Assembly: GCA_900465915.1 (NCBI GenBank)
Contig: UBKJ01000022.1
Location: forward strand, 8,570 to 72,569
Length of the DNA: 64,000 nucleotides
Reading direction: 5' to 3'
DNA from: Hyphomicrobiales bacterium
GTDB lineage: Bacteria > Pseudomonadota > Alphaproteobacteria > Rhizobiales > Rhizobiaceae
A model generated the notes under the pieces. It searched no databases, had not been told where the DNA came from, and saw only the letters and a program-made list of their open reading frames with translations. Positions 49,797-58,828 of this stretch are shown one piece after another. Position 1 is the stretch's first letter. The number at the start of each line of letters is the position of its first letter. The translations under genes and the position numbers were made by a program.

Positions 49797-50731
49797 ACTG
49801 CTGGCTGGTTTGGCGCGGCCAGCGCGTTCGGGCGGGTGAAGGCGGCGATGGCCGAGCACACGCCGACGAGCTGCAAGGCCGCGCCGAAGGCTTCGCCGGG
49901 CGAGGGCGAGCGGCCCTCGAACAGGAAGCCGAAGACGAGGCCGAACACCGTCTGCGCCACGGTGAGCTGGGCCGAAAGCGCCAGCGGCAGGCGGCGCGCG
50001 GCGATCATCCAGAACCACGTCGCCAGCCACGACCCCGCGACGCCCATGACCAGCGCCCAGACGGCGAGCCGCCGCCAGTCGGCGGCCGATGCGGCGTGGA
50101 CGAGGTCGAAGGAGACGAGCGGCAGCAGGAAAAGCCCGGCCAGCGCCGCGCCAATCCCTTGCAGGCCGGTCCATTGCAGCCCGTCCGGCGCGTCGTCGCC
50201 GCGCATGATCGCGGCGTTGACCACGCCATAGACGAGCCAGACCGCGAGCGCCGCCATGCTCGCCATGACGCCGAGCAGGATCGACGGCGCGGCCGAGGCG
50301 GGGGCGGCGTGCAAGGTGGCGATATTGACCAGCGTCACGCCGCAGCCGATCAGCAGGAGCGGCAGGGCCAGCGCCCGCCACGGCGCGGTGCGCTCGCGCA
50401 GATTGGCGATGACGGCCAAAAACACCGGCATGGCCCCGACCACGACCGGCGGGATGGCCGCGCCGGCGTAGCGCACCGCGAAGGCGACGGCGACGAAATA
50501 GCCGATATTGCCGAGCGCGCCGAGCCCGAGGCCGAGCAGCCATTGCCGGCGCGTGAGGCCCGTGGGCCGGAAACGCCGGTCGGCGAGAAGCAGCAGGCAG
50601 AGAAGGCCGAAGACGGCGTAACGGGCGAGCGTGAAATCCCAGACCGAGAAGGGCGCGACGGCGCGCGGGGCGACGAAGCTCAGCCCCCACAAGGCGCATG
50701 TCGTCAATCCGGCGATGATCCCCAGCAGCAT
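49793..50731 (-). CDS. EamA/DMT family transporter
   Basis: Encodes 312 residues with ten predicted transmembrane helices in two EamA repeats ([40 protein letters not shown] in the first; [20 protein letters not shown] and [20 protein letters not shown] in the second). Family members export metabolites such as amino acids; the substrate is unknown. The start at 50731 has GGGGAA 6 bases upstream; earlier Met codons are less likely. Convergent with fba, overlapping by 4 bases. Confidence 0.88.
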   Translation of the reverse strand: MLLGIIAGLTTCALWGLSFVAPRAVAPFSVWDFTLARYAVFGLLCLLLLADRRFRPTGLTRRQWLLGLGLGALGNIGYFVAVAFAVRYAGAAIPPVVVGAMPVFLAVIANLRERTAPWRALALPLLLIGCGVTLVNIATLHAAPASAAPSILLGVMASMAALAVWLVYGVVNAAIMRGDDAPDGLQWTGLQGIGAALAGLFLLPLVSFDLVHAASAADWRRLAVWALVMGVAGSWLATWFWMIAARRLPLALSAQLTVAQTVFGLVFGFLFEGRSPSPGEAFGAALQLVGVCSAIAAFTRPNALAAPNQPAV

Positions 50732-50801
50732 CGGCGCTTCCCCAAAACCCGCGCGCATCATGCACGGGAAGCCGGGTGATTCCCATCGCAATAACGACAA
50801 A

Positions 50802-50823
50802 AGCGGACGGTTTCCCGTCCGCT
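50802..50823 (-). terminator. terminator of the eryR-eryH-eryI run
   Basis: On the minus strand a 9-bp stem AGCGGACGG / CCGTCCGCT with a 4-base loop is followed by TTTTG. It lies 26 bases beyond the eryI stop codon. Confidence 0.85.
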
Positions 50824-50848
50824 TTCTCAGCCGCGTTTCAGGGAAACG

Positions 50849-51304
50849 TCAGCAGGCGTTGTACTTGGCGTCGACGGCGTTGATCGCGTCGACATTGCCG
50901 GCCGAACGGCCCTTTTCGTCGAAGGTCTGGGCGAGATAGGCGTCGGCGATGGCTTTGGCCAGCTCCGAGCCGATGACGCGCGCGCCCATGGTGATGATCT
51001 GGGCGTTGTTGGAGAGCGCGGCGCGCTCGGCCGAATAGGTGTCGTGCGTCAGCGCGGCGCGGACGCCCGGCACCTTGTTGGCGGCGATGCAGACGCCGAT
51101 GCCGGTGCCGCAGACCAGGATGGCGCGGTCGTACTCGCCCTTGACCACGGCCGAGGCGACGCGGTCGGACAGGTTGGCGTAGAAGGCGTCCGCGCCGGCC
51201 TCGGTGCGCGAGATTTCCGAAACCTCAAAGCGGTCCTTGAGGTGTTCGGCGAGGATCTTGGCGAGGCCTTCGCCGGCGCTGTCGCCTGCAACTGCGATTT
51301 TCAT
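50849..51304 (-). CDS. eryI: RpiB-type D-erythrulose-4-phosphate isomerase
   Basis: Encodes 151 residues of the LacAB/RpiB isomerase family ([66 protein letters not shown]). The catalytic Cys (VCGTG) is conserved. In the characterised Brucella erythritol pathway this enzyme converts D-erythrulose 4-phosphate to D-erythrose 4-phosphate, and its genomic place after eryR and the TPI homologue matches that pathway. RBS AAGGAG 9 bases upstream. End of the minus-strand transcript. Confidence 0.93.
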   Translation of the reverse strand: MKIAVAGDSAGEGLAKILAEHLKDRFEVSEISRTEAGADAFYANLSDRVASAVVKGEYDRAILVCGTGIGVCIAANKVPGVRAALTHDTYSAERAALSNNAQIITMGARVIGSELAKAIADAYLAQTFDEKGRSAGNVDAINAVDAKYNAC

Positions 51305-51330
51305 GGCTGTTTCTCCTTGAAGGTTCTGGA

Positions 51331-52098
51331 TTATTTCCGGATCTGGCGGGCGCACTTGTCCAGGATGTCGAGATAGCCCTCGACGTTCCAGGCCGAGCGG
51401 CCGATGAAAAGACCGTCCACATGCGGGCAGGCGATCAGCTCCTCGCAATTGTCGGGATTGACCGAGCCGCCATAGAGGCAGGGAACGCGGCGGCCGAGGA
51501 CGCCTTCCGCAACCGCGATGATCTCGGCCTGGCGCGCGTCGGCGTAATCGGCGGAGGCGGGGATGCCCTTCTCGCCGATGGCCCAGACCGGCTCATAGGC
51601 GAGGAGGATCTCGGCCTGCTTCTGCGCGTCGGAGAGTTTTGACAGCGCGCCGCGCACTTCCTCGGCCAGCACTTCCGCCGCGCGGCCGCTCTCGCGGTCC
51701 TCGAGCGTCTCGCCGATGCAGATCAGCGGGATCAGGCCGTGGCGCACGGCGGCCTCGACCTTGAGGCCGACGGTCTCGTCGGTCTCGCCGAAATGCTCGC
51801 GGCGCTCGGAATGGCCGAGCTCGACGATGTCGAGATTACAGTCCTTCAGCATCAGCGGCGAGATTTCGCCGGTCCACGCGCCCTGGTCGGCCCAGTGCAT
51901 GTTCTGCGCGCCGACCTTGACCGACGCGCCGGACAGGATCTGCTTGACCTCGCGCACCGCCGTGAAGGGCGGGATCACGAAACGCTGGATGTCGGCCACG
52001 CTTCCGCCGTCCGCCGCCTTCAGGGCCTCGGCGAAGGCGCGCGCCTCCGCCAGCGTCTTGTTCATCTTCCAGCTCGTGCCGACCCAGAATCTGGCCAT
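51331..52098 (-). CDS. eryH: TIM-family L-erythrulose-1-phosphate isomerase
   Basis: Encodes 255 residues of the triosephosphate isomerase family ([40 protein letters not shown] with the electrophilic region, catalytic His in [15 protein letters not shown], catalytic Glu in [24 protein letters not shown]). The N-terminal GTSWKMNK differs from housekeeping TPI (GNWKMN). In Brucella the paralogue TpiA2/EryH isomerises L-erythrulose 1-phosphate to D-erythrulose 4-phosphate, and the context is identical. Separated from eryR by 2 bases. Confidence 0.93.
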   Translation of the reverse strand: MARFWVGTSWKMNKTLAEARAFAEALKAADGGSVADIQRFVIPPFTAVREVKQILSGASVKVGAQNMHWADQGAWTGEISPLMLKDCNLDIVELGHSERREHFGETDETVGLKVEAAVRHGLIPLICIGETLEDRESGRAAEVLAEEVRGALSKLSDAQKQAEILLAYEPVWAIGEKGIPASADYADARQAEIIAVAEGVLGRRVPCLYGGSVNPDNCEELIACPHVDGLFIGRSAWNVEGYLDILDKCARQIRK

Positions 52099-52100
52099 GC

Positions 52101-52874
52101 TCAATCGCCTTTCCATTCCGCTATGGTGAGTTCGATCCCCGCCGCGTCGAGCTCTGCGAGCACGTCCGGCGCGGGCGGGGAATCCGTGATGACGGCGTCG
52201 AAATCGCCGAGGTCCGCCATCACGTGCAGGGCCGGGCGGCCGAAGCGCTGATGGTTGACCAGGAGGCAGCTTCGCGCCGCGGACGCCGTCATGGCGCGCT
52301 TGGTGCGCACCACGCTTTCGTCCATGTGATAGACCAGCCTGCCGTTGACCGCCGGGGTGGAGATGAAGGCGACGTCGGCGCTGAGCCGCGACAGCGCCTC
52401 CTCGGTCAGGAGGCCGAAAAAGGCGTTGAACTTGGCCGAATAGACGCCGCCCAGCGCGATCAGGTTGACGCCGTTCTCGCCCTTGAGCGCGTCGATGATG
52501 ACGGCGTTGTTGGTGATGACGGTGAGCGGCCGCTTCTCGAGCAGCAGCCCGCCCAGCACGGCGGCCATCGAGCCGTCATTGACCATCACCGTCATGCCCG
52601 GCTCGACCAGCTCCAGCGCGGCGCGCGCCATGCGCAGCTTGGCCGCGCCGTCCTGCCGTTCGCGGAAGCGGAAATCGCTCTCGAACTGGGTGCCGGCGTC
52701 CACCGTCGCGCCGCCGCGCACCTTGCGCAGCACGCCCGACTGCTCCAGCGAATCGAGGTCGCGATGGATGGTCATGCGGGAAACGGCGAAACGGTCCGCC
52801 AGATCGTCCAGATCGACGGCCTGGTTCTCGACCAGAAGATCGATGATCGCCTGCCTGCGGTCGTCCCGTTTCAA
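52101..52874 (-). CDS. eryR: DeoR family regulator of the erythritol locus
   Basis: Encodes 257 residues: N-terminal DeoR helix-turn-helix (RQAIIDLLVENQAVDLDDLA, VSRMTIHRDLDSLEQ) and a C-terminal sugar-phosphate sensor domain (MVNDGSMAAVLGGLLLEKRP, LIALGGVYSAKFNAFFGLLT, ADVAFISTPAVNG). Its position before eryH and eryI is the same as in Brucella and rhizobia. The 94-base leader holds a DeoR-like motif (52953-52968), so autoregulation is likely. Confidence 0.9.
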   Translation of the reverse strand: MKRDDRRQAIIDLLVENQAVDLDDLADRFAVSRMTIHRDLDSLEQSGVLRKVRGGATVDAGTQFESDFRFRERQDGAAKLRMARAALELVEPGMTVMVNDGSMAAVLGGLLLEKRPLTVITNNAVIIDALKGENGVNLIALGGVYSAKFNAFFGLLTEEALSRLSADVAFISTPAVNGRLVYHMDESVVRTKRAMTASAARSCLLVNHQRFGRPALHVMADLGDFDAVITDSPPAPDVLAELDAAGIELTIAEWKGD

Positions 52875-52952
52875 GATTCCTCCGAACCGCCTCCCGAATT
52901 CCAGCCATTCTTATACGAAAAAGTCACAAAATACCATATCAAAATGTTATCT

Positions 52953-52968
52953 TGTGATGTTTTCGTTT
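52953..52968 (-). promoter_or_regulatory. putative DeoR-type operator in the eryR leader
   Basis: The motif TGTGATGTTTTCGTTT, plus a continuing TTTCATTCG, has the TTCG-containing direct repeats typical of DeoR-family operators. It lies between eryD and eryR, in a short A/T-rich leader, and resembles the motif upstream of fbp. Given on the strand of the gene it fronts. Confidence 0.45.
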
Positions 52969-53906
52969 CATTCGACCAAAGCGCGCGCCGTGCGCTCGTC
53001 GGTGATCAGGCCGTAGAGACGGCCGCTTTTCAGCACGGCGCGGATGGCCTCGACCTTGGACGACCCGCCGGCCAGCCCGACGATGCGGCCGTTCTCGGCT
53101 CCGTCCTCCAGCGTGGCGGCGACGGTGCGCGCCGTCAGCGCGGTGCGCACCGACTTGCCCTCGGCGTCGAAGAAATGGCCCAGCATCTCGCCCACGCCGC
53201 CGCCCTCGGCGATCTCCTCCATCTCCTCGCGCTCGACCATGCCGGAGGTGACGAGCTGCGCCCGCGCGTCGACCGTGCCCATGCCGACGATCTTCAGCTC
53301 CGCCCGGCAGGCCATGTCGAAGACCTCGGTGACGCCGCGCTGCGCCAGCAGCACCTCGCGGTCCTCGGCGCTGTTGGCGAAGAAGGGGATGGGCATGATA
53401 TAGGCCGGGCGGCCGGTCTTTTCGGCGATGCGGTGCATCACGTCATGCGGATTGGCGGCGAATTTGCGGGTGAGGCCGCCGAGCAGCGAGACGAAGCGCA
53501 GCTCGCTCGCCGTCACGCGCGGCATGTAATGCACCGCCGCCGACAGGGTGCGGCCGTGGCCGATGCCGATGACGTCGTGGTCGCCATGCTCGATCTCGCG
53601 GCGCAGGAACTCCGCCCCGGCATGGCCCAGCGCCATCAGCGGCACGTCCGGCTCGCCCAGATCGGGCGCCACCTCGCAATAATGCAGGCCGTAGCGGTCG
53701 GCGAGGCGGTTCTCCAGGTCGATGCACTCGATGATGTCGCCGTCGATGGAGACCTTCACCGCGCCGTCGGCCACCGCCTTGGCGATCAGCCGATGCGCCT
53801 TGACCGAGGGCAGGCCGAGCCTTTTGGCCACGGCGGCCTGCGTCATGCCCGCCACGAAATGAAGCCAGGCCGCGCGAAGGGCGAGGGAGTCGTCTGCGTC
53901 GCTCAT
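52968..53906 (-). CDS. eryD: SorC family regulator, erythritol repressor
   Basis: Encodes 312 residues. N-terminal HTH (AAWLHFVAGMTQAAVAKRLG and LPSVKAHRLIAKAVADG) followed by the SorC sugar-binding domain (VIGIGHGRTLSAAVHYMPRV, FVSLLGGLTRKFAANPHDV, GMGTVDARAQL, IVGLAGGSSKVEAIRAVLKS). EryD represses the ery operon in Brucella, with erythritol relieving repression. Its place after eryC matches the known eryABCD order. Confidence 0.93.
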   Translation of the reverse strand: MSDADDSLALRAAWLHFVAGMTQAAVAKRLGLPSVKAHRLIAKAVADGAVKVSIDGDIIECIDLENRLADRYGLHYCEVAPDLGEPDVPLMALGHAGAEFLRREIEHGDHDVIGIGHGRTLSAAVHYMPRVTASELRFVSLLGGLTRKFAANPHDVMHRIAEKTGRPAYIMPIPFFANSAEDREVLLAQRGVTEVFDMACRAELKIVGMGTVDARAQLVTSGMVEREEMEEIAEGGGVGEMLGHFFDAEGKSVRTALTARTVAATLEDGAENGRIVGLAGGSSKVEAIRAVLKSGRLYGLITDERTARALVE

Positions 53907-53955
53907 GATCGGTCCGGGACTGGAGCCTGCTCCATCTCTGTTTACGTATCGTCCT

Positions 53956-53976
53956 GGCGCGAAACCGCTTCGCGCC
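53956..53976. repeat. palindromic repeat element between eryD and eryC
   Basis: GGCGCGAA and TTCGCGCC arms flank ACCGC; the reverse complement carries the same GCGAAGCGGTTTCGC core as the copy between eryB and eryA. Confidence 0.65.
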
Positions 53977-53984
53977 TTGGCCGC

Positions 53985-54917
53985 CTATATCTTCAAATCC
54001 GCCGCGCCCGTGTCAATGTGCGGGGCCCAGAAAGCGACGCTTTCGGCGATCTGCTCCACCACCTGCCGGTCGTTGGGCTCGCGCTCCTTGAAGGAGAGTT
54101 CGAGGCAGATCTCGTTGTCGACCGCGCCGCCCTCGGCGAAGGCCTTGAGCAGCGGCTCGGGCTGGATGCGGCCGCGGGCGTTGAACTCGGCCGTGAAGGG
54201 GCGGTGGCCGCCCTTGTCCATCAGGCTCTGCTTGATATGGATGATCGGCGATACTTTCGGCACGGCGCGCGCCCAGGCGTAGGGGTCGTAATCGTCCGGG
54301 TTGGGCGAGGTGACGTCGCCATGGTCGATATCGGCCATCATCCACATCGGGATCGCCATGTTCGCCGCCGTCAGCCGGTCCTGCAATTTCATGCAGGCGG
54401 CGATGGTTTCGCCGAATTCGCGGCCGACGCTCATCGGCTCCCAGAACAGGTATTTCAGGCCGGCGCGGGCGGCGTGCTCGGCGACTTCCGCCCAGCAGTC
54501 GATCGCGATCTTAATCAGCTCCTCGCGGCGGGCCGGATCGTCGAAATCCTTGTAGGTGAAGATGGCGAATTGCGTGCCCACCGACACGCCGCCGAGATCG
54601 CCGGTGATGTCGGCGAAGGTCTTGAACCAGTCGACATAATAGCGGCGCACGTCGCGGTCGGGATGGCCGAAATGGTTGAGGCGGCCATAGGGGCCGGTCA
54701 TGCCCGAGGTCACCCGCACGCCGGTGCGCTGCAAGGCGCGGTCCATGTCGCGGGTGAGGCGGCGGATCACCGCCGCCGGCCAGCTCGGATTGACGAATTC
54801 ATGCGTGAGCTGGAGGTCGCGCAGGCGCAGGTCGCGCGCCACGGTTTCGATGAGGTCGTCCGGCTCGGCGAAGCGGTTGACCAGCGGATTGGTGTTGAGC
54901 GAAAGCGTCAGGGCCAT
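53985..54917 (-). CDS. eryC: erythrulose-phosphate epimerase (xylose isomerase-like TIM barrel)
   Basis: Encodes 310 residues of the sugar-phosphate isomerase/epimerase family (AP endonuclease 2 type TIM barrel), with metal-site residues in YLFWEPMSVGREFGETIAAC, MMADIDHGDVTSPNPDDY, IIHIKQSLMDKGGHRPFTAE and LELSFKERE. In the Brucella pathway EryC converts D-erythrulose 1-phosphate to L-erythrulose 1-phosphate. 7 bases after eryB. The whole operon order matches eryABCD. Confidence 0.93.
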   Translation of the reverse strand: MALTLSLNTNPLVNRFAEPDDLIETVARDLRLRDLQLTHEFVNPSWPAAVIRRLTRDMDRALQRTGVRVTSGMTGPYGRLNHFGHPDRDVRRYYVDWFKTFADITGDLGGVSVGTQFAIFTYKDFDDPARREELIKIAIDCWAEVAEHAARAGLKYLFWEPMSVGREFGETIAACMKLQDRLTAANMAIPMWMMADIDHGDVTSPNPDDYDPYAWARAVPKVSPIIHIKQSLMDKGGHRPFTAEFNARGRIQPEPLLKAFAEGGAVDNEICLELSFKEREPNDRQVVEQIAESVAFWAPHIDTGAADLKI

Positions 54918-54924
54918 GATGTCC

Positions 54925-56433
54925 TCAGGCAGCGGGGCTGGCGGCGTCGAACCAGGCGGTGAAGGCGGCGCGCTCGGCCTCGGTCAGGTGGAGATAATGC
55001 TTGGTGCGGCGATAGAGGATGTCCTCGGCCGACCGCGCCCATTCCTTCGCGGTCAGGTAGCGCACCTCGGCCTCGTAGAGGTTGCCGCCGAAATGGCGGC
55101 CGAGCCCGGTCATGCCGGTCGCGCCGGCGACCACGTCCCTGGCGCGCGCGCCGTAGAGGCGGCCGTAATGATGGACGAGCTTGCGCGGCATCCAGGGCCA
55201 GGCGTCGCGCAGGCTGTCGACGAAGCTCTCGTAATCGGCGTCGGGGATTTCGCCGCCCGGCAGCGGCGCGTCATGGGTCCAGTCGCCGCCCATCTGCGGG
55301 AAGACGTTCTTGAGCCGGTGCATGCCGCGCTCGGCCAACTCGCGGAAGGTGGTGATCTTGCCGCCGAACACGTTCAGCAGCGGCGCGCCGCCCGTCTCGT
55401 CGAGGTCGAAGACATAGTCGCGCGTGACGGCGGAGGGGTTGCCCTTGCCGTCGTCGAACAGCGGACGCACGCCGGAGAAGGCGTGCAGCACGTCCTCGCG
55501 GCGCAGCTTCTCCTTGAAATAGCGGTTCACGGCGGCGAGCAGGTAGTCGATCTCCTTCTCGTCGATCTTGACGTCCTCGGCGCGGCCCTCATAGGCGATA
55601 TCGGTGGTGCCGATCAGCGCCTTGTCGCCCTCGTAGGGGTTGATGAAGATGACGCGCTTGTCGTGGTTCTGCACCAGATAGGCGTTGGCCCCGGCCCAGA
55701 ATTTCGGCACGATGATGTGGCTGCCCTTGACCAGGCGCACATTGCGCGAGGAATGCGAGGCGGCGACATTCTTGATGACGTCCGTCACCCAGGGGCCGGC
55801 GCAATTGACGATGCAGCGCGCGCGGAAGACATGCGTCTCGCCGCTGTCGCGGTTCTTGGTCTCGATGGTCCAGGCGTCCTTGTCGCGCTTCGCGGAGACG
55901 ACCGGGGTGCGGGTCAGCACCAGCGCGCCCTTTTCCGCCGCGCCCAGCGCGTTGAGCGCCACGAGGCGGGCGTCGTCCACCCAGCAGTCGGAATATTCGA
56001 AGCCCTTGACATATTGGTCGAGGATCGGCGCGCCCTCGGGATCGCGGCGCAGGTCGAGCGTGCGCGTGCCGGGCAGCTTCTTGCGGCCGCCGAGATGGTC
56101 GTAGAGGAACAGGCCGAGCCGCACCAGCCAGGCCGGGCGGTCCTGCGGGCTGTGCGGCAGCACGAAGCGCAGCGGCCAGATGATGTGCGGCGCGGCCTTC
56201 AGCAGCACCTCGCGCTCGATCAGCGCCTCGCGCACCAGCCGGAACTCGTAATATTCGAGATAGCGCAGGCCGCCATGCACCAGCTTGCCCGAGCGCGAGG
56301 AGGTGCCCTGCGCCAGGTCGTCTTTCTCGCACAGCACCACGGAAAGGCCGCGCCCGGCGGCGTCGCGGGCCACGCCCGCGCCGTTGATGCCGCCGCCGAT
56401 CACGAACAGGTCATAGAGTTCCGGTTCAGCCAT
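54925..56433 (-). CDS. eryB: D-erythritol-1-phosphate dehydrogenase (GlpD-like)
   Basis: Encodes 502 residues, homologous to aerobic glycerol-3-phosphate dehydrogenase. FAD motif LFVIGGGINGAGVARDAAGR, GLSVVLCEKDDLAQGTSSRS, SGKLVHGGLRYLEYYEFRLV, then NCAGPWVTD and FGGKITTFRELAERGM with the C-terminal DHA/GlpD-like capping domain. EryB oxidises D-erythritol 1-phosphate to D-erythrulose 1-phosphate at the membrane. 106 bases after eryA, with a palindromic repeat in the gap. Confidence 0.94.
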   Translation of the reverse strand: MAEPELYDLFVIGGGINGAGVARDAAGRGLSVVLCEKDDLAQGTSSRSGKLVHGGLRYLEYYEFRLVREALIEREVLLKAAPHIIWPLRFVLPHSPQDRPAWLVRLGLFLYDHLGGRKKLPGTRTLDLRRDPEGAPILDQYVKGFEYSDCWVDDARLVALNALGAAEKGALVLTRTPVVSAKRDKDAWTIETKNRDSGETHVFRARCIVNCAGPWVTDVIKNVAASHSSRNVRLVKGSHIIVPKFWAGANAYLVQNHDKRVIFINPYEGDKALIGTTDIAYEGRAEDVKIDEKEIDYLLAAVNRYFKEKLRREDVLHAFSGVRPLFDDGKGNPSAVTRDYVFDLDETGGAPLLNVFGGKITTFRELAERGMHRLKNVFPQMGGDWTHDAPLPGGEIPDADYESFVDSLRDAWPWMPRKLVHHYGRLYGARARDVVAGATGMTGLGRHFGGNLYEAEVRYLTAKEWARSAEDILYRRTKHYLHLTEAERAAFTAWFDAASPAA

Positions 56434-56491
56434 GTCATGCTCCTTCGGATCGCCGACGGGCGGCGGATGAGATTAGGGCCTTTCCAGCGGG

Positions 56492-56512
56492 AATGCGAAG
56501 CGGTTTCGCATT
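56492..56512. repeat. palindromic repeat element between eryA and eryB (core GCGAAGCGGTTTCGC)
   Basis: A 21-base near-perfect palindrome; its core GCGAAGCGGTTTCGC recurs in reverse at 53956-53976 (between eryD and eryC) and with changes at 62100-62124 (before eryG). Similar GCG-AGCGGTTT-GCG palindromes are a common rhizobial intergenic repeat. Confidence 0.65.
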
Positions 56513-56539
56513 TGGAAATGCGTAAAGAGATGGAGCGGC

Positions 56540-58114
56540 TCAGGAGCCGCCCTGATGTTGCGACGCGAGCCGGTCCCAGATCGGCACCAGCGCCAGCCGG
56601 GCCTCACGATAGGCGCCGTAGCGCGCCTCGGCGCGGCGGGCCTCGCCGGCGTCCGGCGCTTCGCCGGGGCCGAGCAGCGGCGCGACCCATTCGGCGATGC
56701 AGTCGTCCATCGTCCTGTAAGCGCCGATCGCCACGGCCGCCATCATGGCCGCGCCGGCCGCGCCCGCTTCCTCGCGCGCCGAGACGCGCACCGGCGCGTT
56801 CACGGCGGCGGCCAGCGTGGCGCGCAGGGCGCGCGAGCGCGCCGCGCCGCCGGTGATGCGCAGTTCCGCCGGCATGTCGCCCATGGCGGCGTAGCAATCG
56901 CGGGTGGCCATGCCGAGGCCCTCGATCACCGCGCGCAGCATTTCGGGGAAGCGGTCGCGGCTCGAAAGCCCGATAAAGCCCGCCCGCGCGTCGGCGTTGA
57001 CGAAGGGCCCGCGTTCGCCGGCCTCGGAAATATAGGGATGGTAGAGAACGGGGACCGGGCGGCTCGCCGCGAACCATTCGTCGACGCGCGGGATGAGGTC
57101 GCTCAGCGTCACCTTGGCGCCGTTGGCCGACATCAGTTCGGCCGCGACGTTGAGGATCCAGTCGAGATTGATCGTCGCGCCCATATTGGTCTGCACCTGG
57201 GTGACGATCCCGGGAACGGGCAGGGCGATGACGTAGCCGGTGCCCTCGGCGTTGAGAAAAATGTCTTTGACCGGCTTGGCGCGCATATGTACGCCGGTGG
57301 AGCCGATGGTCGAGCAGCCCGCGTCGGCGTCGCCGCAGCGCACGCCGGCGCCCAGCGCCGTCATGGCCATGTCGACATAGGCGAGGCTGACGGGCGTGCC
57401 GGCGCGCAGGCCGGTGGCCTCGGCGGCTTCCGCCGTCAGCGCGTGCATGACCTCGGTTCCGTCTATGATCTGCGGCAGCAGATGGCGGCGCTTCTGCAGG
57501 CCCAGCGCCTCGATGACTGTGTCGTCATATTGGCGGTTGCGGAAATTGCCGAAGGTGAAGCTCGCTTCCGACGGATCGGTGGCGCGCTCGCCGGTGAGGT
57601 TGAGATAGAGCCAGTCCTTGCAATGCAGCGCCGCGTCGGCGCGGTCGAGCAGCTCCGGCATGACGCGGTCCATATGCGCCATCTGCGAGCCCTGCTGGCA
57701 GGTGTTGAGCCCGGTGCCGGTGGCCTCGAAGCGGGCGCGGCTGAGCGGCCCGGCGGAAAGCGTGCGCACCGTCGAGGCGGCGCGGGCGTCGAGCCACAGC
57801 CAGGCGTCGCCGACGGGCGCGTTCCCGCGGTCGACCAGCCAAGTGCCGTCGCCCTGTCCGGTGACGGCTATGGCGGCGGCGCGCTCGCGCAGGCCGGGGA
57901 ATTTCTCGGCCAGGCCGCGCAGGGCGCTGACGCAATCGCGCCAGGTCTGCGCCAGCGACTGCGTCACCGCGCCGTGCTCGCCGGACTGGTAATTGTTGCG
58001 GACGGCGAACGCCTCGAGCTGCCGTCCTGAAAGATCGAAGGCGACGGCCTTGAGCACGGAGGTTCCGGCGTCGATTCCGATGATGACGTCGCTCTTCTCA
58101 CGCATGACCGACAT
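56540..58114 (-). CDS. eryA: erythritol kinase (FGGY family)
   Basis: Encodes 524 residues. FGGY features: ATP/sugar-binding IIGIDAGTSVLKAVAFDLSG, TGQGDGTWLVDRGNAP with the WLDAR region, CQQGSQMAHMDRVMPELLDR, STIGSTGVHM, EGLGMATRDCYAAMGD and LRITGGAARSRALRATLAAA. EryA phosphorylates erythritol to D-erythritol 1-phosphate, the first step. The ATG at 58114 follows GGGAGAAG; an in-frame ATG at 58105 also exists. First gene of the minus-strand operon, preceded by a 714-base divergent region. Confidence 0.93.
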   Translation of the reverse strand: MSVMREKSDVIIGIDAGTSVLKAVAFDLSGRQLEAFAVRNNYQSGEHGAVTQSLAQTWRDCVSALRGLAEKFPGLRERAAAIAVTGQGDGTWLVDRGNAPVGDAWLWLDARAASTVRTLSAGPLSRARFEATGTGLNTCQQGSQMAHMDRVMPELLDRADAALHCKDWLYLNLTGERATDPSEASFTFGNFRNRQYDDTVIEALGLQKRRHLLPQIIDGTEVMHALTAEAAEATGLRAGTPVSLAYVDMAMTALGAGVRCGDADAGCSTIGSTGVHMRAKPVKDIFLNAEGTGYVIALPVPGIVTQVQTNMGATINLDWILNVAAELMSANGAKVTLSDLIPRVDEWFAASRPVPVLYHPYISEAGERGPFVNADARAGFIGLSSRDRFPEMLRAVIEGLGMATRDCYAAMGDMPAELRITGGAARSRALRATLAAAVNAPVRVSAREEAGAAGAAMMAAVAIGAYRTMDDCIAEWVAPLLGPGEAPDAGEARRAEARYGAYREARLALVPIWDRLASQHQGGS

Positions 58115-58828
58115 GGCTTCTCCCGAGCATGTTGTCTCCTCCCCGCGGCGGCGCGCGCCGCACCCGGCGCCGTCCTTTATACAGGCGAATGGGCGCTCGC
58201 GGTAGTATGGAGATAACATAGCGCTCACACAATGTCTGTAAAATTTTCATCCGTTCGCATTTTTTTTCACCAAAAGGTGATGCGTATGGGGAAGGGGCAG
58301 GGGATAGGCCCAAGCGCGCCGACGTAACTGAATGCGCCTGATGAAGAAGTCAGACATAATGAATTGAAACTATTGTAACTTCTTGCGGGTAAAAAATTTC
58401 ATTTCCCGCCCGCCTTCCATCGCCCGCGCCGGCCGATCCGCTCGCAAACGCCCCGTTTCAGGGCTCCGAACCGCCTGCGAATTGTGCGAAACGCCGGTTT
58501 TGGCCAAAACAGCCGATTGACAGGCTGGGGTGTTTATAACATGATCCCTGAAGTAATAACACGCCGCTATCATAGACTTGAAAGGCGGCGTCAGATTTCG
58601 GCGGGCTCGCGGAGGAGCGGCTTGCGGAAATGCCGTGGAGGATGTCATGATCATGTCCGTCGCCTGCGGGGGCAAGCCCGTATCTGACAGGCTTTTCGGC
58701 TTCGCCGGCCCGCGCCTCGGGCGGCCGGCGAGGCGCTTCCGATATTTCATCGCGTGAACCCCGCTGCGGCCGGGTCCGGTTCTCCCGGCGACGGCCATCC
58801 GGCAGACCTTGCTGAAGGCGTTTGACAA
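58115..58828. promoter_or_regulatory. 714-base divergent control region between eryA and DUF2291-eryEFG
   Basis: No gene is seen; in-frame stops and lack of good start sites argue against the longer minus-strand frame here. Notable structures are TCACCAAAAGGTGA (58267-58280), GTTTTGGCCAAAAC (58497-58510), the sequence ATAACAT at 58214-58220 and 58536-58542 (also in the eryR and fbp leaders), and a CGCCGC/GCGGCG inverted pair around 58562-58590. These are the candidate EryD/EryR sites and promoters. A/T-rich stretches at about 58220-58280 and 58345-58400 suit promoters. Confidence 0.6.

Noticed and set aside
47433..50786. Very long minus-strand open frame (over 1100 codons) across fbp, fba and the EamA gene
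   Set aside because: Antisense to the well-supported fbp and fba genes and out of frame with the EamA gene; composition is typical of GC-rich shadow frames.
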